In this document: in pieces, positions 39,830-47,918 of the stretch
How positions within the stretch are numbered: the stretch's first letter is position 1
How the letters are laid out: each line of letters begins with the position of its first letter
From: an uncultured Lachnospiraceae bacterium
GTDB lineage: Bacteria > Bacillota > Clostridia > Lachnospirales > Lachnospiraceae
NCBI GenBank assembly: GCA_944381475.1
Contig: CALWLH010000021.1
Span: 1-47,918, forward strand
Direction of reading: 5' to 3'
DNA: 47,918 nucleotides
Notes under the pieces: model-generated
The model's input: the letters and a program-made list of their open reading frames with translations, nothing else
What the model was told of the DNA's origin: nothing
Database searches by the model: none
Position numbers and translations under genes: made by a program

Positions 39830-41833
39830 GTGGATACGCAGGAGAAGGGCAAAAAGAAATTTTTCGGTATCAAGCACTGGAAGCGCGTTGCGTTTTACCT
39901 GGTGGCATATGATCTGCTGGCAGTGAACGCTGCCTATTTTCTTGCGCTCTGGCTTCGTTTTGACTGTCATTTTTCGGCCATCCCGGATCGCTATATGAGG
40001 CCCTTTTTGAGATTCGCTCCGATGTATTCCCTTTTTTGCATTAGCGTATTTTTCTTTTTACAGCTTTACAACAGCATCTGGAAATATGCAAGCTTTCGGG
40101 AGCTGACCCGGATTACGCTGGCTACCGGTATCACCTCCCTGTTCCAGATTGTGGGCATTACCTTTTTTTGGCAGCGTATGCCCATTTCCTATTATTTTTT
40201 CGGCATGGTCATCCAGTATCTCTTGATGGTGGCGGTGCGGTTTTCCTACCGCTTTGTCCTCCTGATGCGGGGGTGGCATCAGCGGGCGGATGAGGCCGCC
40301 CATATCGGCAGGGTCATGCTCATCGGCGCAGGCTCTGCGGGTCAGATGATCCTGCGGGATCTGAACGTATCAAAAAACATGAATGACCGGGTTTACTGTA
40401 TTATTGACGACGACACCAACAAGTGGAACCGGCTGATGGAGGGCGTTCCAGTGGTGGGCGGACGGGATGATATCCTGGCAAATGTGGAAAAATATCACAT
40501 TGACAAGATTTTTGTGGCCATACCCAGCGCTACTCCGGAACAGAAGCGGGATATACTAAACATCTGCAAGGAGTCCGGATGCGAGCTGAAAAATCTTCCG
40601 GGCATGTATCAGTTTGTGACGGGAGAAATCTCCGCAACAGCCATGAGGGATGTGGCAGTGGAGGATCTCTTGGGGCGCGAAGCCATCAAGGTCAACCTGG
40701 ATGAGATTTTTACCTTTCTTCAGGGAAAGGTCATTCTGGTCACCGGCGGAGGAGGCTCCATCGGCAGCGAGCTCTGCAGGCAGATTGCAGGGCATGATCC
40801 CAAGCAGCTGATCATCTTTGATGTATATGAGAATAATGCATATGATATTGAGCAGGAGCTGAAAGGCAGGTTTCCAAAGCTCCATCTGACGGTGCTGATC
40901 GGCAGCGTCCGGGACAGCAGGCGTATCTGCCAGGTGTTTGAAAGGTATCGGCCGGATGTGGTGTACCATGCTGCGGCCCACAAGCATGTGCCCCTGATGG
41001 AGTGCAGCCCCTGTGAGGCCGTCAAGAATAATGCCATCGGTACATATAAAACTGCCTATGCGGCCATGTGCTATGGCTGTCAGCGCTTTGTGCTCATCAG
41101 CACAGATAAGGCGGTGAATCCCACAAATATCATGGGAGCCAGCAAGCGTCTCTGCGAGATGGTCATCCAGACCTTTGACCGGATGATTCGGGAGGGGCGC
41201 ACAGAGGAGCTTCCAGAGTTATATGAGCATGGGACACAGGGCAGCAGGATGAGAGCCCAGCCGAGGGGGATTGTGACGCCCTCCACAGAATTTGTTGCCG
41301 TGCGCTTTGGAAATGTCCTGGGCAGCAACGGTTCGGTGATCCCTCTGTTTAAGAAGCAGATCGAAGCGGGAGGCCCTGTGACGGTTACCCACCCGGACAT
41401 TATCCGCTACTTCATGACCATTCCGGAGGCGGTGAGCCTGGTGCTGCAGGCGGGAGTCTACGCCCACGGGGGAGAGATTTTTGTGCTGGACATGGGGTCT
41501 CCGGTAAAGATCGACACATTGGCCAGAAACCTGATCAAGCTTTCCGGTTTTAAGCCGGATGTGGATATAAAAATCGAATATACGGGGCTTCGTCCCGGGG
41601 AAAAGCTCTATGAGGAGAAGCTTATGGAGGAGGAGGGGATGAAGACTACGCCCAATAACCTGATTCACATCGGCTGTCCCATTCCCTTTGACGCAGACCG
41701 TTTTCTCATAGACCTGAGAGAACTGATGGAGGCCGCCTATGAGAATGCGGATGATATCAGGGAACGGGTGGCGCGGATTGTGCCCACCTATCATCCGGCG
41801 GATGAGGGGCAGCCTGCGCCCAGGGAGGAGTAA
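39830..41833 (+). CDS. Membrane-bound UDP-sugar 4,6-dehydratase (PglF/CapD-like)
   Basis: A 667-aa protein. Four membrane segments (about 20-145) are followed by a first Rossmann fold (about 160-285; LIGAGSAGQM) and a second SDR domain. The SDR domain has the NAD loop TGGGGSIGSE (about 304) and the special active site STDKAVNPTNIMGASK, in which Met replaces the usual Tyr, as in PglF/WbpM/FlaA1-type inverting or retaining UDP-GlcNAc 4,6-dehydratases. It makes the 4-keto-6-deoxy sugar used by the aminotransferase encoded 5 bp downstream. GTG start with GAGGTG upstream. Confidence 0.9.
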   Translation: MDTQEKGKKKFFGIKHWKRVAFYLVAYDLLAVNAAYFLALWLRFDCHFSAIPDRYMRPFLRFAPMYSLFCISVFFFLQLYNSIWKYASFRELTRITLATGITSLFQIVGITFFWQRMPISYYFFGMVIQYLLMVAVRFSYRFVLLMRGWHQRADEAAHIGRVMLIGAGSAGQMILRDLNVSKNMNDRVYCIIDDDTNKWNRLMEGVPVVGGRDDILANVEKYHIDKIFVAIPSATPEQKRDILNICKESGCELKNLPGMYQFVTGEISATAMRDVAVEDLLGREAIKVNLDEIFTFLQGKVILVTGGGGSIGSELCRQIAGHDPKQLIIFDVYENNAYDIEQELKGRFPKLHLTVLIGSVRDSRRICQVFERYRPDVVYHAAAHKHVPLMECSPCEAVKNNAIGTYKTAYAAMCYGCQRFVLISTDKAVNPTNIMGASKRLCEMVIQTFDRMIREGRTEELPELYEHGTQGSRMRAQPRGIVTPSTEFVAVRFGNVLGSNGSVIPLFKKQIEAGGPVTVTHPDIIRYFMTIPEAVSLVLQAGVYAHGGEIFVLDMGSPVKIDTLARNLIKLSGFKPDVDIKIEYTGLRPGEKLYEEKLMEEEGMKTTPNNLIHIGCPIPFDADRFLIDLRELMEAAYENADDIRERVARIVPTYHPADEGQPAPREE

Positions 41834-41838
41834 AAAGC

Positions 41839-43107
41839 ATGATTAGCAGAAACAGGAATGGAGAGATTGCGCTCTCCCATTTAGCGCCCTTTGAGGAGCG
41901 GGTCTGGCTATCCTCCCCTACCATGCACGGGGAAGAGCTTCAGTATGTAAAGGAGGCTTACGAGACGAACTGGATGTCCACGGTGGGGGAAAATATCCAG
42001 TGCATAGAGGAGGAGGTCTGTGAGAAAACCGGTGTCAAATATGGAGTGGCCCTCTCCGCAGGAACGGCTGCGCTGCATCTGGCCGTGAAGCTGGCAGGAG
42101 TAAAGCCGGGGGAGCGGGTTTTCTGCTCTGACCTGACCTTTTTTGCCACGGTGAACCCGGTGGTATATGAGGGAGGCATTCCGGTTTTTATCGACACGGA
42201 GGAGGATACCTGGAACATGGATCCGGCTGCGCTGGATAGAGCCTTTGAGCTGTATCCGGATGTAAAGACGGTGATGCTTGCAAATCTCTACGGAGTACCT
42301 GGAAAGCTGGAGGAAATCAAAAAGATCTGCCATGCCCACGGCGCCTTTCTCATCGAGGATGCGGCGGAGTCCTTTGGAGCCACCTACAAGGGTCGGCAGA
42401 CCGGCAGCTTTGGGGATGTGGGCTGCATCAGCTTTAACGGAAACAAGATTATTACCGGCAGCTCTGGCGGGATCCTTCTGACGGATGACAGGCTCATGGC
42501 GGATCGGGTTCGCAAGTGGTCCACCCAGAGCCGGGAGCAGGCTCCCTGGTACCAGCATGAGGAGCTGGGCTATAATTACCGTATGAGCAATGTGATTGCA
42601 GGGGTGGTGAGAGGGCAGCTTTTACACCTCCAGGAGCATATTGATCAGAAAAAAGCAATTTACATGAGATATAAGGAGGGCTTCAAGGATCTGCCGGTGA
42701 CCATGAATCCCTATGATGAGAAAAACAGCGCGCCTAATTTCTGGCTCAGCTGTATGCTGATTGACGAGGCTGGCATGTGCAGGCAGGTTCGGGAGGACAG
42801 ACAAGCCCATTATACTCCGGAGCATGGAAGGAGCTGCCCCACAGAGATCCTGGAGGCGCTGGCATACTTTCATGCAGAGGGGCGTCCCATCTGGAAACCC
42901 ATGCACCTGCAGCCGATTTTCAGGATGAACCCCTTTGTCGCCAGACTCGGGAACGAAAAGGCAGGGACAGACGCACATGGCAGCGGGAAAGCGCCTGACC
43001 TGGGGGCGGATATTTTCAGCCGGGGGCTGTGTCTGCCAAGCGACAACAAGATCACTCCCAAGCAGCAGGATGTGATTATAGAGATCATAAAGCGCTGCTT
43101 TGATTGA
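41839..43107 (+). CDS. DegT/DnrJ/EryC1 sugar aminotransferase (PglE-like)
   Basis: A 422-aa PLP enzyme of fold type I. Motifs are ALSAGTAALHLAVKLAGV (cofactor phosphate region), LIEDAAESFGATY with the PLP-contacting Asp, and SFNGNKIITGSSGG with the catalytic lysine. YNYRMSNV and the late WLSCMLIDEAG complete the family pattern. It most likely transaminates the 4-keto sugar from the upstream dehydratase to a 4-amino sugar. It lies in the same operon as the phosphosugar transferase downstream. Confidence 0.92.
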   Translation: MISRNRNGEIALSHLAPFEERVWLSSPTMHGEELQYVKEAYETNWMSTVGENIQCIEEEVCEKTGVKYGVALSAGTAALHLAVKLAGVKPGERVFCSDLTFFATVNPVVYEGGIPVFIDTEEDTWNMDPAALDRAFELYPDVKTVMLANLYGVPGKLEEIKKICHAHGAFLIEDAAESFGATYKGRQTGSFGDVGCISFNGNKIITGSSGGILLTDDRLMADRVRKWSTQSREQAPWYQHEELGYNYRMSNVIAGVVRGQLLHLQEHIDQKKAIYMRYKEGFKDLPVTMNPYDEKNSAPNFWLSCMLIDEAGMCRQVREDRQAHYTPEHGRSCPTEILEALAYFHAEGRPIWKPMHLQPIFRMNPFVARLGNEKAGTDAHGSGKAPDLGADIFSRGLCLPSDNKITPKQQDVIIEIIKRCFD

Positions 43108-43136
43108 ATATCCTTTTGATAAGGAGAAAATGGGAT

Positions 43137-43781
43137 ATGGGTTCAAAAATGCAGAAAATCCCCCACAAAAAGGGTTTTTATGAGCGCTTTATCAAGCGTC
43201 CCCAGGATTTTATGCTGGCCCTCATTGCAGCGGCGGCATTAAGTCCGGTGATGCTGGTCACCGCCCTTCTGGTACGCATGAAGCTGGGACGCCCGGTGTT
43301 TTTTGTGCAGGAGCGGCCGGGGCTGAATGGAAAAATTTTTAAGATGTATAAGTTCCGCACCATGGCGGATGGGGTGGATGAGCGGGGGGAACCCCTGCCG
43401 GACGAACTGCGGCTGGGACATTTTGGAGCGATTCTTCGGAGGACTTCCCTGGATGAGCTGCCGGAGCTGATTAACATTTTGAAAGGGGATATGGCCATCG
43501 TGGGCCCCCGTCCCCTTTTGGTACGCTATCTGCCCCGCTACAGCCCTCGGCAGGCCAGACGGCATGAGGTGCGTCCCGGCTTTACAGGCCTTGCCCAGGT
43601 CCATGGGCGCAACGCCATCTCCTGGGAGGAGAAATTTGACTGGGATGTAAAATATGTGGATCATGTCACCTTTCTGGGAGATTGGCGGATTATATTCGCC
43701 ACCATCGGGGTTGTGTTAAAGAAGGAGGGCATCAGCTCAAAAACCTCCGCAACCATGGAAGAGTTTATGGGAAATGACTGA
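43137..43781 (+). CDS. Undecaprenyl-phosphate sugar phosphotransferase (PglC-like)
   Basis: A 214-aa protein of the bacterial sugar transferase family. It has one reentrant or membrane segment near residues 20-42 and the core motifs FKMYKFRTM, LDELPELINILKGDMAIVGPRP (catalytic D-E dyad region upstream) and RPGFTGLAQVHGR. It transfers a phosphosugar to a polyprenyl phosphate at the inner membrane face, starting glycan assembly. ATG 43137 is chosen after AAGGAG. With the two genes upstream it resembles a PglF-E-C set; an acetyltransferase (PglD) is not in the window. Confidence 0.9.
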   Translation: MGSKMQKIPHKKGFYERFIKRPQDFMLALIAAAALSPVMLVTALLVRMKLGRPVFFVQERPGLNGKIFKMYKFRTMADGVDERGEPLPDELRLGHFGAILRRTSLDELPELINILKGDMAIVGPRPLLVRYLPRYSPRQARRHEVRPGFTGLAQVHGRNAISWEEKFDWDVKYVDHVTFLGDWRIIFATIGVVLKKEGISSKTSATMEEFMGND

Positions 43782-43870
43782 TGATCAGTCCTTTGTATAA
43801 GAGGACGGCGAGCTGGAAAAATACATAAAGAACGTTTAAATGTAAGTAGAACTTCAAAGGAGGAAGAGTC

Positions 43871-45109
43871 ATGAATATTGCCATTGCACAGTCCGGAGGT
43901 CCCACCTGCGCTATTAACGCATCTTTGCTTGGGGTTTTTAGGGCGGCCTACAAGAGCAGCGAGGTGGACGCCATTTTTGGTTCCATCAACGGAATCGAGG
44001 GGATGATCGGGGACAATCTCATCAACCTGAAATCCGTAATACGCACGAACGAGGATATGGAGCTGCTGCGCCAGACGCCCTCCACGGTTCTTGGCTCCTG
44101 CCGCTACAAGCTGCCGGACTACGAGAAGGATACAGAAGTGTACGAAAAGATCGCTGCCTGCTTTGAGAAGCACATGATTGACAGCTTTGTTTATATCGGG
44201 GGCAATGATTCCATGGACACGGTGGTGAAGCTCTCCGCCTATTTTGAAAAGACCGGAAAGCCCTACAGAGTTATCGGAGTTCCAAAGACCATCGACAATG
44301 ACCTGCCCATCACGGATCACACCCCGGGCTTTGGCTCCGCCGCCAAATATGTGGCCACCACTGTCCAGGAGATTATCCGGGACAGCTCCGTCTACAGCAT
44401 CGATTCTGTGACAGTGATCGAGATCATGGGCCGTCACGCAGGGTGGCTGACCGCCTCTGCCTGTGTGCTCCGGGCTATCGGCCAGGAGGCTCCTCATCTG
44501 ATCTATCTGCCGGAGGCGGATGTGAATGTGCCCCGGATTTTGGACGACATACGCCGGGAGCGGGCAAAGCATCAGGCGGTGATCGTGGCGGTATCCGAGG
44601 GAATCGATGTAAGCTCCCTGGCAGAAAGCGCCGGCGTTACCACGGCCGGAGTAGACGCCTTCGGACATAAATTCCAGAACGGCGTGGGCAAGGTTTTAGA
44701 GCGTATCATTGCCAAGGAGTTTGGATGCAAGGTGCGCTCCATCGAGCTAAACGTGATGCAGCGCTGCTCCTCCCATCTGTGCTCAAAGACAGATATAGAG
44801 GAGGCGGAGGCTATCGGCGCAGCAGGACTCCGCGCAGCCCTTTCCGGCCACACAGGAAAAATGATGTATTTTCGCCGGATCAGCGATACACCCTATGAGA
44901 CGGTGATCGAGATGACAGACGCTTTCCAGTGTGCAAATCTGGAGAAAAAGTTTCCCAAGGAGTGGATTACACCCAGCCAGAACAATGTGACGGACGAGGC
45001 CATCCGTTATTTTCTGCCTCTGATTCAGGGGGATGTGAAGCTGATTACCCGGTGCGGCCTGCCCATGCATTTTGACCGCTCCAGTTTTGAGGCGTTTACT
45101 AATCTGTGA
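43871..45109 (+). CDS. pfp: PPi-dependent 6-phosphofructokinase
   Basis: A 412-aa group II phosphofructokinase. The donor-site motif reads GGNDSMDT (about 110-117) instead of the ATP-type GGDGS. The catalytic loop PKTIDND (138-144) has the lysine characteristic of pyrophosphate users, and MGRHAGW and EGID-type substrate motifs follow. It phosphorylates fructose-6-phosphate reversibly with PPi in glycolysis. AAAGGAGG precedes ATG 43871. It seems to be a stand-alone gene; no terminator was identified. Confidence 0.9.
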   Translation: MNIAIAQSGGPTCAINASLLGVFRAAYKSSEVDAIFGSINGIEGMIGDNLINLKSVIRTNEDMELLRQTPSTVLGSCRYKLPDYEKDTEVYEKIAACFEKHMIDSFVYIGGNDSMDTVVKLSAYFEKTGKPYRVIGVPKTIDNDLPITDHTPGFGSAAKYVATTVQEIIRDSSVYSIDSVTVIEIMGRHAGWLTASACVLRAIGQEAPHLIYLPEADVNVPRILDDIRRERAKHQAVIVAVSEGIDVSSLAESAGVTTAGVDAFGHKFQNGVGKVLERIIAKEFGCKVRSIELNVMQRCSSHLCSKTDIEEAEAIGAAGLRAALSGHTGKMMYFRRISDTPYETVIEMTDAFQCANLEKKFPKEWITPSQNNVTDEAIRYFLPLIQGDVKLITRCGLPMHFDRSSFEAFTNL

Positions 45110-45170
45110 TATATTTTTGGAGCGGAGACAGCCGCAGGAGGCAGATAAGCATACCAAAGGGAACTAAGAC

Positions 45171-45199
45171 TTGTCAATCAGGGAGAATTCATTTATAAT
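45171..45199 (+). promoter_or_regulatory. Promoter of the DUF1836 gene
   Basis: TTGTCA (45171-45176), a 17-bp spacer and TATAAT (45194-45199). Confidence 0.7.
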
Positions 45200-45300
45200 G
45201 GGAAAATACCAGGGTCAAAAGGGTATGCTTTAACGGATTTTGTTCTGTGGTTTTTATGGAAGAAAGGCTTATGCTGGGCATAGCGGGAAGGATGCGTGTC

Positions 45301-45933
45301 ATGAAGACGGAACGGGAATTTATTATTGATGTATTGGATTATCTGGGAAAGCTGGATTATATTGAGCCTGGCTCCATACCGGATATTGATCTGTACATGG
45401 ATCAGGTAACCACCTTCATGGACAGCCATCTGGAGCACAGCAAGCGTTATCCGGAGGACAAGATTCTGACAAAGACCATGATCAATAACTATGCAAAAAA
45501 CGATTTGCTGCCCTCCCCAAACAAAAAGAAGTATACAAAGGATCACATGCTGATTCTGACCTGGATCTATTATTTTAAAAATCTTCTTTCCATCGGGGAT
45601 ATTGAGACGCTTCTCGGCCCATTGAAGGAATACTATTTTGACAAGGAGGCCAGCCGGAACCTGGAGGATGTTTACGAACGGGTCTATGAGCTGTGCCGCA
45701 GGCAGCGCAGCAGCTACGTGAAGGATATCATCAACAAATATAAGGCGGCCTGCGAGGTGTTTCCCGGGGAGGAGGATGAAAAGAGCGAGGAGACGGATTA
45801 TATTCACAAATTTTCCTACCTCTGCCTGCTGGGCTTTGACATCTATCTGAAAAAAGTGGTTATGGAAAAAATTGTGGACGAGATGCGCCAGGAGCAGGCA
45901 AAGAAGGGGAAGGATAAGAAAGCAGAACAGTGA
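45301..45933 (+). CDS. DUF1836 domain-containing protein
   Basis: A 210-aa protein. DUF1836 occupies about residues 15-145: LTKTMINNYAKNDLLPSPNKKKYTKDHMLILTWIYYFK split by a MerR-like helix-turn-helix pattern (TKTMINNYAKN, KYTKDHM). A charged Lys-rich tail ends the protein. The family is common in Clostridia and probably regulatory. ATG 45301 is favoured by GGAAGGA eight bases upstream; in-frame ATGs at 45256 and 45271 would add residues without family support. It is convergent with the YerC-like gene, 2 bp apart. Confidence 0.82.
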   Translation: MKTEREFIIDVLDYLGKLDYIEPGSIPDIDLYMDQVTTFMDSHLEHSKRYPEDKILTKTMINNYAKNDLLPSPNKKKYTKDHMLILTWIYYFKNLLSIGDIETLLGPLKEYYFDKEASRNLEDVYERVYELCRRQRSSYVKDIINKYKAACEVFPGEEDEKSEETDYIHKFSYLCLLGFDIYLKKVVMEKIVDEMRQEQAKKGKDKKAEQ

Positions 45934-45935
45934 AG

Positions 45936-46241
45936 CTATTCTTCCTCAGAGGTTTGAATGCCAAGGCGCTCAAAGGTCATGTCATATCCGTCATTTCCAA
46001 AGTTTAGGCTGCGGTTTACCCGGCTGATGGTGGCTGTGGAGGCTCCTGTAGCTTCAGAGATTTCCAGATAGGTTTTCCTTTCCCGGAGCATCTTTGCCAC
46101 GGCGTACCGCTGGGCGATGGCCAGCAGCTCATTCACAGTGCAGATATCCTCAAAAAAAGCGTAGCATTCATCCTTAGTCTGAAGCGTAAGGATGGCTTCT
46201 AAAAGCTGGTCAACCTCCGGCACATGGATTTTATTATTCAT
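45936..46241 (-). CDS. YerC/YecD family TrpR-related regulator
   Basis: A 101-aa helical DNA-binding protein: the start VDQLLEAILTLQTKDECYAF, then FFEDICTVNELLAIAQRYAV, and the TrpR-type helix-turn-helix KTYLEISEATGASTATISRVNR. This is the normal size for the YerC/YecD family, whose members are small repressors of unknown or tryptophan-related regulons. The ribosome site is AGAAGGGAG on the minus strand. Confidence 0.9.
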   Translation of the reverse strand: MNNKIHVPEVDQLLEAILTLQTKDECYAFFEDICTVNELLAIAQRYAVAKMLRERKTYLEISEATGASTATISRVNRSLNFGNDGYDMTFERLGIQTSEEE

Positions 46242-46372
46242 GGTATATCTCCCTTCTAAAACAACTGAAAATGGATACTGACGGAGTTTTGAGCAATCAC
46301 GCCCCAGCTCCCAGTATCGCTTTAAAATTTTAACATAATAAAGTACAAAAGTCCATGATTTTTTGAGAAAAG

Positions 46373-46455
46373 TTTGTAAGGGTTTTGTAAATACACTTAC
46401 AAATTTCTAAAATACGCATTTTGTGCGTGACAGATGTTGGAATTTAAGCTATAAT
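46373..46455 (+). promoter_or_regulatory. Promoter and TTTGTAA repeats upstream of pspA
   Basis: GTGACA (46427-46432), a 17-bp spacer and TATAAT (46450-46455) form a sigma-A promoter about 100 bp before ATG 46556. Upstream lie TTTGTAAG (46373-46380) and a perfect inverted pair TTTGTAA/TTACAAA (46384-46390, 46397-46403), which may bind a regulator. The rest of 46242-46555 has no gene; 46460-46545 is a G/C-richer transcribed leader. Confidence 0.6.
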
Positions 46456-46555
46456 GTGACTAGCCTGCCGAAGGGCAGTGGGAGACGGTGCTGTGTCAGC
46501 GCAGCAAGCACAGACCGTGACCTGAGAAGCTGCGCAGAATGGAGAGCAGAAAACT

Positions 46556-47236
46556 ATGGGTATTTTAACAAGATTCAAGGACATCATGTCAGCAAACATC
46601 AACGCGCTTTTGGATAAGGCGGAGGATCCTTCCAAGATGATTGACCAGTACCTGAGAAATCTGGAGAGCGATCTGGGTAAGGTGAAGGCAGAGACCGCAT
46701 CTGTGATGGCAGAGGAGAAGCGGGCGAAGAGAGAGCTGGATGAGTGTGACGCGGAGATTTCAAAGATGCAGACCTATGCGGAGAAGGCGCTTCTTGCTGG
46801 AAACGAGGCGGATGCAAAGACCTTCCTGACAAAGAAGCAGCAGCTGACAGCAAACCGCGCATCACTGGAGAAGGTATATCTCATGGCGGCGGACAATGCC
46901 GCAAAGATGCGGCAGATGCATGACAAGCTCACAGCGGATATCCAGAGCTTAAACGCGCGCCGGGATACCATCAAGGCCAAGGTGAACGCGGCAAAGGCAC
47001 AGCAGCGCATCAACAAGGTGGGTTCCAGCGTGCAGGGCGCGGCAGATAATCTTTCTGCATTTGACCGGATGGAGGCGAAGGCTGAAAAAATGTTGGATGA
47101 GGCGGAGGCCATGGCGGAGCTGAATTCCAGTACCTTTGACGCATCCATCGAGGATTTGACCTCCAAGTATGACGCAGCCCCCGCTTCCGAGGTGGACGAT
47201 GAGCTGGCGGCGCTAAAGGCGAAATTAGGAATGTAA
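46556..47236 (+). CDS. pspA: PspA/IM30 family envelope-stress protein
   Basis: A 226-aa all-helical protein. The N-terminal amphipathic helix (MGILTRFKDIMSANINALLD) binds membranes, and EDPSKMIDQYLRNLESDLGKV is the family signature. A long coiled coil rich in Ala/Lys/Glu follows to about residue 190. It should form ESCRT-III-like assemblies that stabilise the membrane. The downstream SPFH protein starts 16 bp on, as in the ydjFGHI-type operon of Bacillus. ATG 46556 lacks a strong ribosome site (GAGCAG upstream). Confidence 0.92.
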   Translation: MGILTRFKDIMSANINALLDKAEDPSKMIDQYLRNLESDLGKVKAETASVMAEEKRAKRELDECDAEISKMQTYAEKALLAGNEADAKTFLTKKQQLTANRASLEKVYLMAADNAAKMRQMHDKLTADIQSLNARRDTIKAKVNAAKAQQRINKVGSSVQGAADNLSAFDRMEAKAEKMLDEAEAMAELNSSTFDASIEDLTSKYDAAPASEVDDELAALKAKLGM

Positions 47237-47252
47237 CGGAGGATCAGACCAG

Positions 47253-47918
47253 ATGGGATTTTTCAGCAATCAGTTTTCAAATGTGGTTGAATGGAGCGAG
47301 GGCTTTAACGACGAGGTCATTTTCTGGAAATGGACAAATGATGAGATTAAAAAGGGAAGCCGTTTGATCATCCGTCCCGGTCAGGATGCAATTTTCATGT
47401 ACAATGGAAAGATCGAGGGTGTGTTTACGGATGAGGGAAGCTTCGACATCGAATCCCAGATCGTTCCCTTCCTTTCAACCTTAAAGGGCTTTAAGTTCGG
47501 ATTTAACAGCGGTATCCGTGCTGAGGTTCTCTTTATCAACACAAAGGAATTTACTGTGAAGTGGGGAACCAAGAACGCTATCAACATTCCGGCGCCGGGA
47601 CTTCCCGGAGGCATGCCCATTAGAGCATTTGGTACATTCAGCTTCAAGGTTTCAGATTATGTAACCCTGATCGACCGGGTGGCAGGCATCAAGCAGCGCT
47701 ACACCGTGGATGATGTGAGGGAGCGTGTGGTTTCCAAGCTTGACCAGCTCCTGATGAAGTGGAGTTCCTCCGCGGGAAAGGATATGTTTAACCTGCAGGC
47801 CAATGCATACGAGAGCGGCAAGGGCATTATGAGCGATCTGGGCATGGAGCTGTGCGGAAGCGGCATCAGCATTACGGATTGTTCAGTGCAGAGCTTGTCC
47901 TATCCTGAGGAGATAGCC
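47253..47918 (+). CDS. SPFH domain protein (YdjI-like), 3' end outside window
   Basis: 222 codons are visible with no stop. ATG 47253 follows CGGAGGATC. The N-terminus MGFFSNQFSNVVEWSEGF and the segment GSRLIIRPGQDAIFMYNGKI begin an SPFH/prohibitin-like fold. GIRAEVLFINTKEFTVKWGT and FGTFSFKVSDYVTLIDRV continue it. Relatives (YdjI group, sometimes called virion core protein-like) carry a C-terminal zinc ribbon that would lie outside this window. It probably scaffolds PspA at the membrane. Confidence 0.9.
   Translation, partial: MGFFSNQFSNVVEWSEGFNDEVIFWKWTNDEIKKGSRLIIRPGQDAIFMYNGKIEGVFTDEGSFDIESQIVPFLSTLKGFKFGFNSGIRAEVLFINTKEFTVKWGTKNAINIPAPGLPGGMPIRAFGTFSFKVSDYVTLIDRVAGIKQRYTVDDVRERVVSKLDQLLMKWSSSAGKDMFNLQANAYESGKGIMSDLGMELCGSGISITDCSVQSLSYPEEIA

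Noticed and set aside
45247-45300. Upstream ATGs (45256, 45271) as start of the DUF1836 gene
   Set aside because: They lack a well-spaced ribosome site, while ATG 45301 has GGAAGGA; N-terminal proteomics would decide.
1-47918. CRISPR arrays, tRNA or rRNA genes
   Set aside because: No regularly spaced repeats with unique spacers and no recognisable tRNA or rRNA core sequences were found on reading either strand.

Overview
The window reads as a chromosome segment of a gut-type Firmicute, most likely Lachnospiraceae (Clostridia). The grounds are strong AGGAGG-type ribosome binding sites, sigma-A promoters with 17-bp spacers, a PPi-type phosphofructokinase, DUF1836 and YerC/TrpR-like regulators, Bce-type peptide-sensing modules and a Ktr/Trk potassium locus beside KdpDE-like sensors. 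The assignment is by family recognition only. No rRNA, tRNA or CRISPR array was seen.

Accessory half (1 to about 20.1 kb): it opens with the C-terminus of a Fic protein, followed by a run of envelope-stress and peptide-resistance modules. These are (i) a BceRS-like two-component pair with a Bce-type transporter whose ATPase gene is reduced to 77 codons; (ii) a minus-strand XRE regulator/ABC ATPase/ABC permease operon; (iii) an orphan sensor kinase next to a GC-rich, hairpin-rich block; (iv) a minus-strand response regulator/ATPase/permease/kinase operon with its own promoter and direct repeats; (v) a GntR (YtrA-type)/ATPase/permease operon whose ATPase lacks the Walker B catalytic glutamate. 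An IS3-family (IS150-type) element at 14783-16021 cuts the end of module (v). Next come a small secreted protein of unknown function in AT-rich DNA and a two-permease FtsX/MacB-type ABC transporter, one permease of which is frameshifted.

Middle (20.3 to 34.4 kb): an iron-sulfur QueG-like protein, an iron-type alcohol dehydrogenase, AraC/GyrI and Rrf2 regulators, and a DUF4132 gene remnant lead into a potassium locus. That locus holds ktrB, ktrA, a 39-aa single-pass membrane protein, a KdpD-like kinase and KdpE. A second KdpD-like paralogue lies 2.5 kb downstream and has Asn in place of the phospho-accepting His. The paralogues share a 16-bp promoter element, and the second shares a hairpin leader with the QueG-like gene. 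A frameshifted flavodoxin lipoprotein and a 5'-truncated esterase lie between them.

Core-like half (34.4 kb to end): a nitrilase-CinA fusion, SfsA, an MFS (UMF1/Atg22-like) transporter, a flavin reductase, an aldo/keto reductase, a three-gene amino-sugar glycan module (4,6-dehydratase, aminotransferase, phosphosugar transferase), PPi-phosphofructokinase, DUF1836 and YerC-like regulators, and a PspA/SPFH envelope-stress operon that runs off the end.

Two themes cut across the window. Several genes are scarred: single-base shifts in homopolymer runs, and internal or terminal deletions. Two signalling or energy proteins have lost one key catalytic residue while the rest of the domain stays intact. 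Separating true decay from sequencing or assembly error is the first thing to check.
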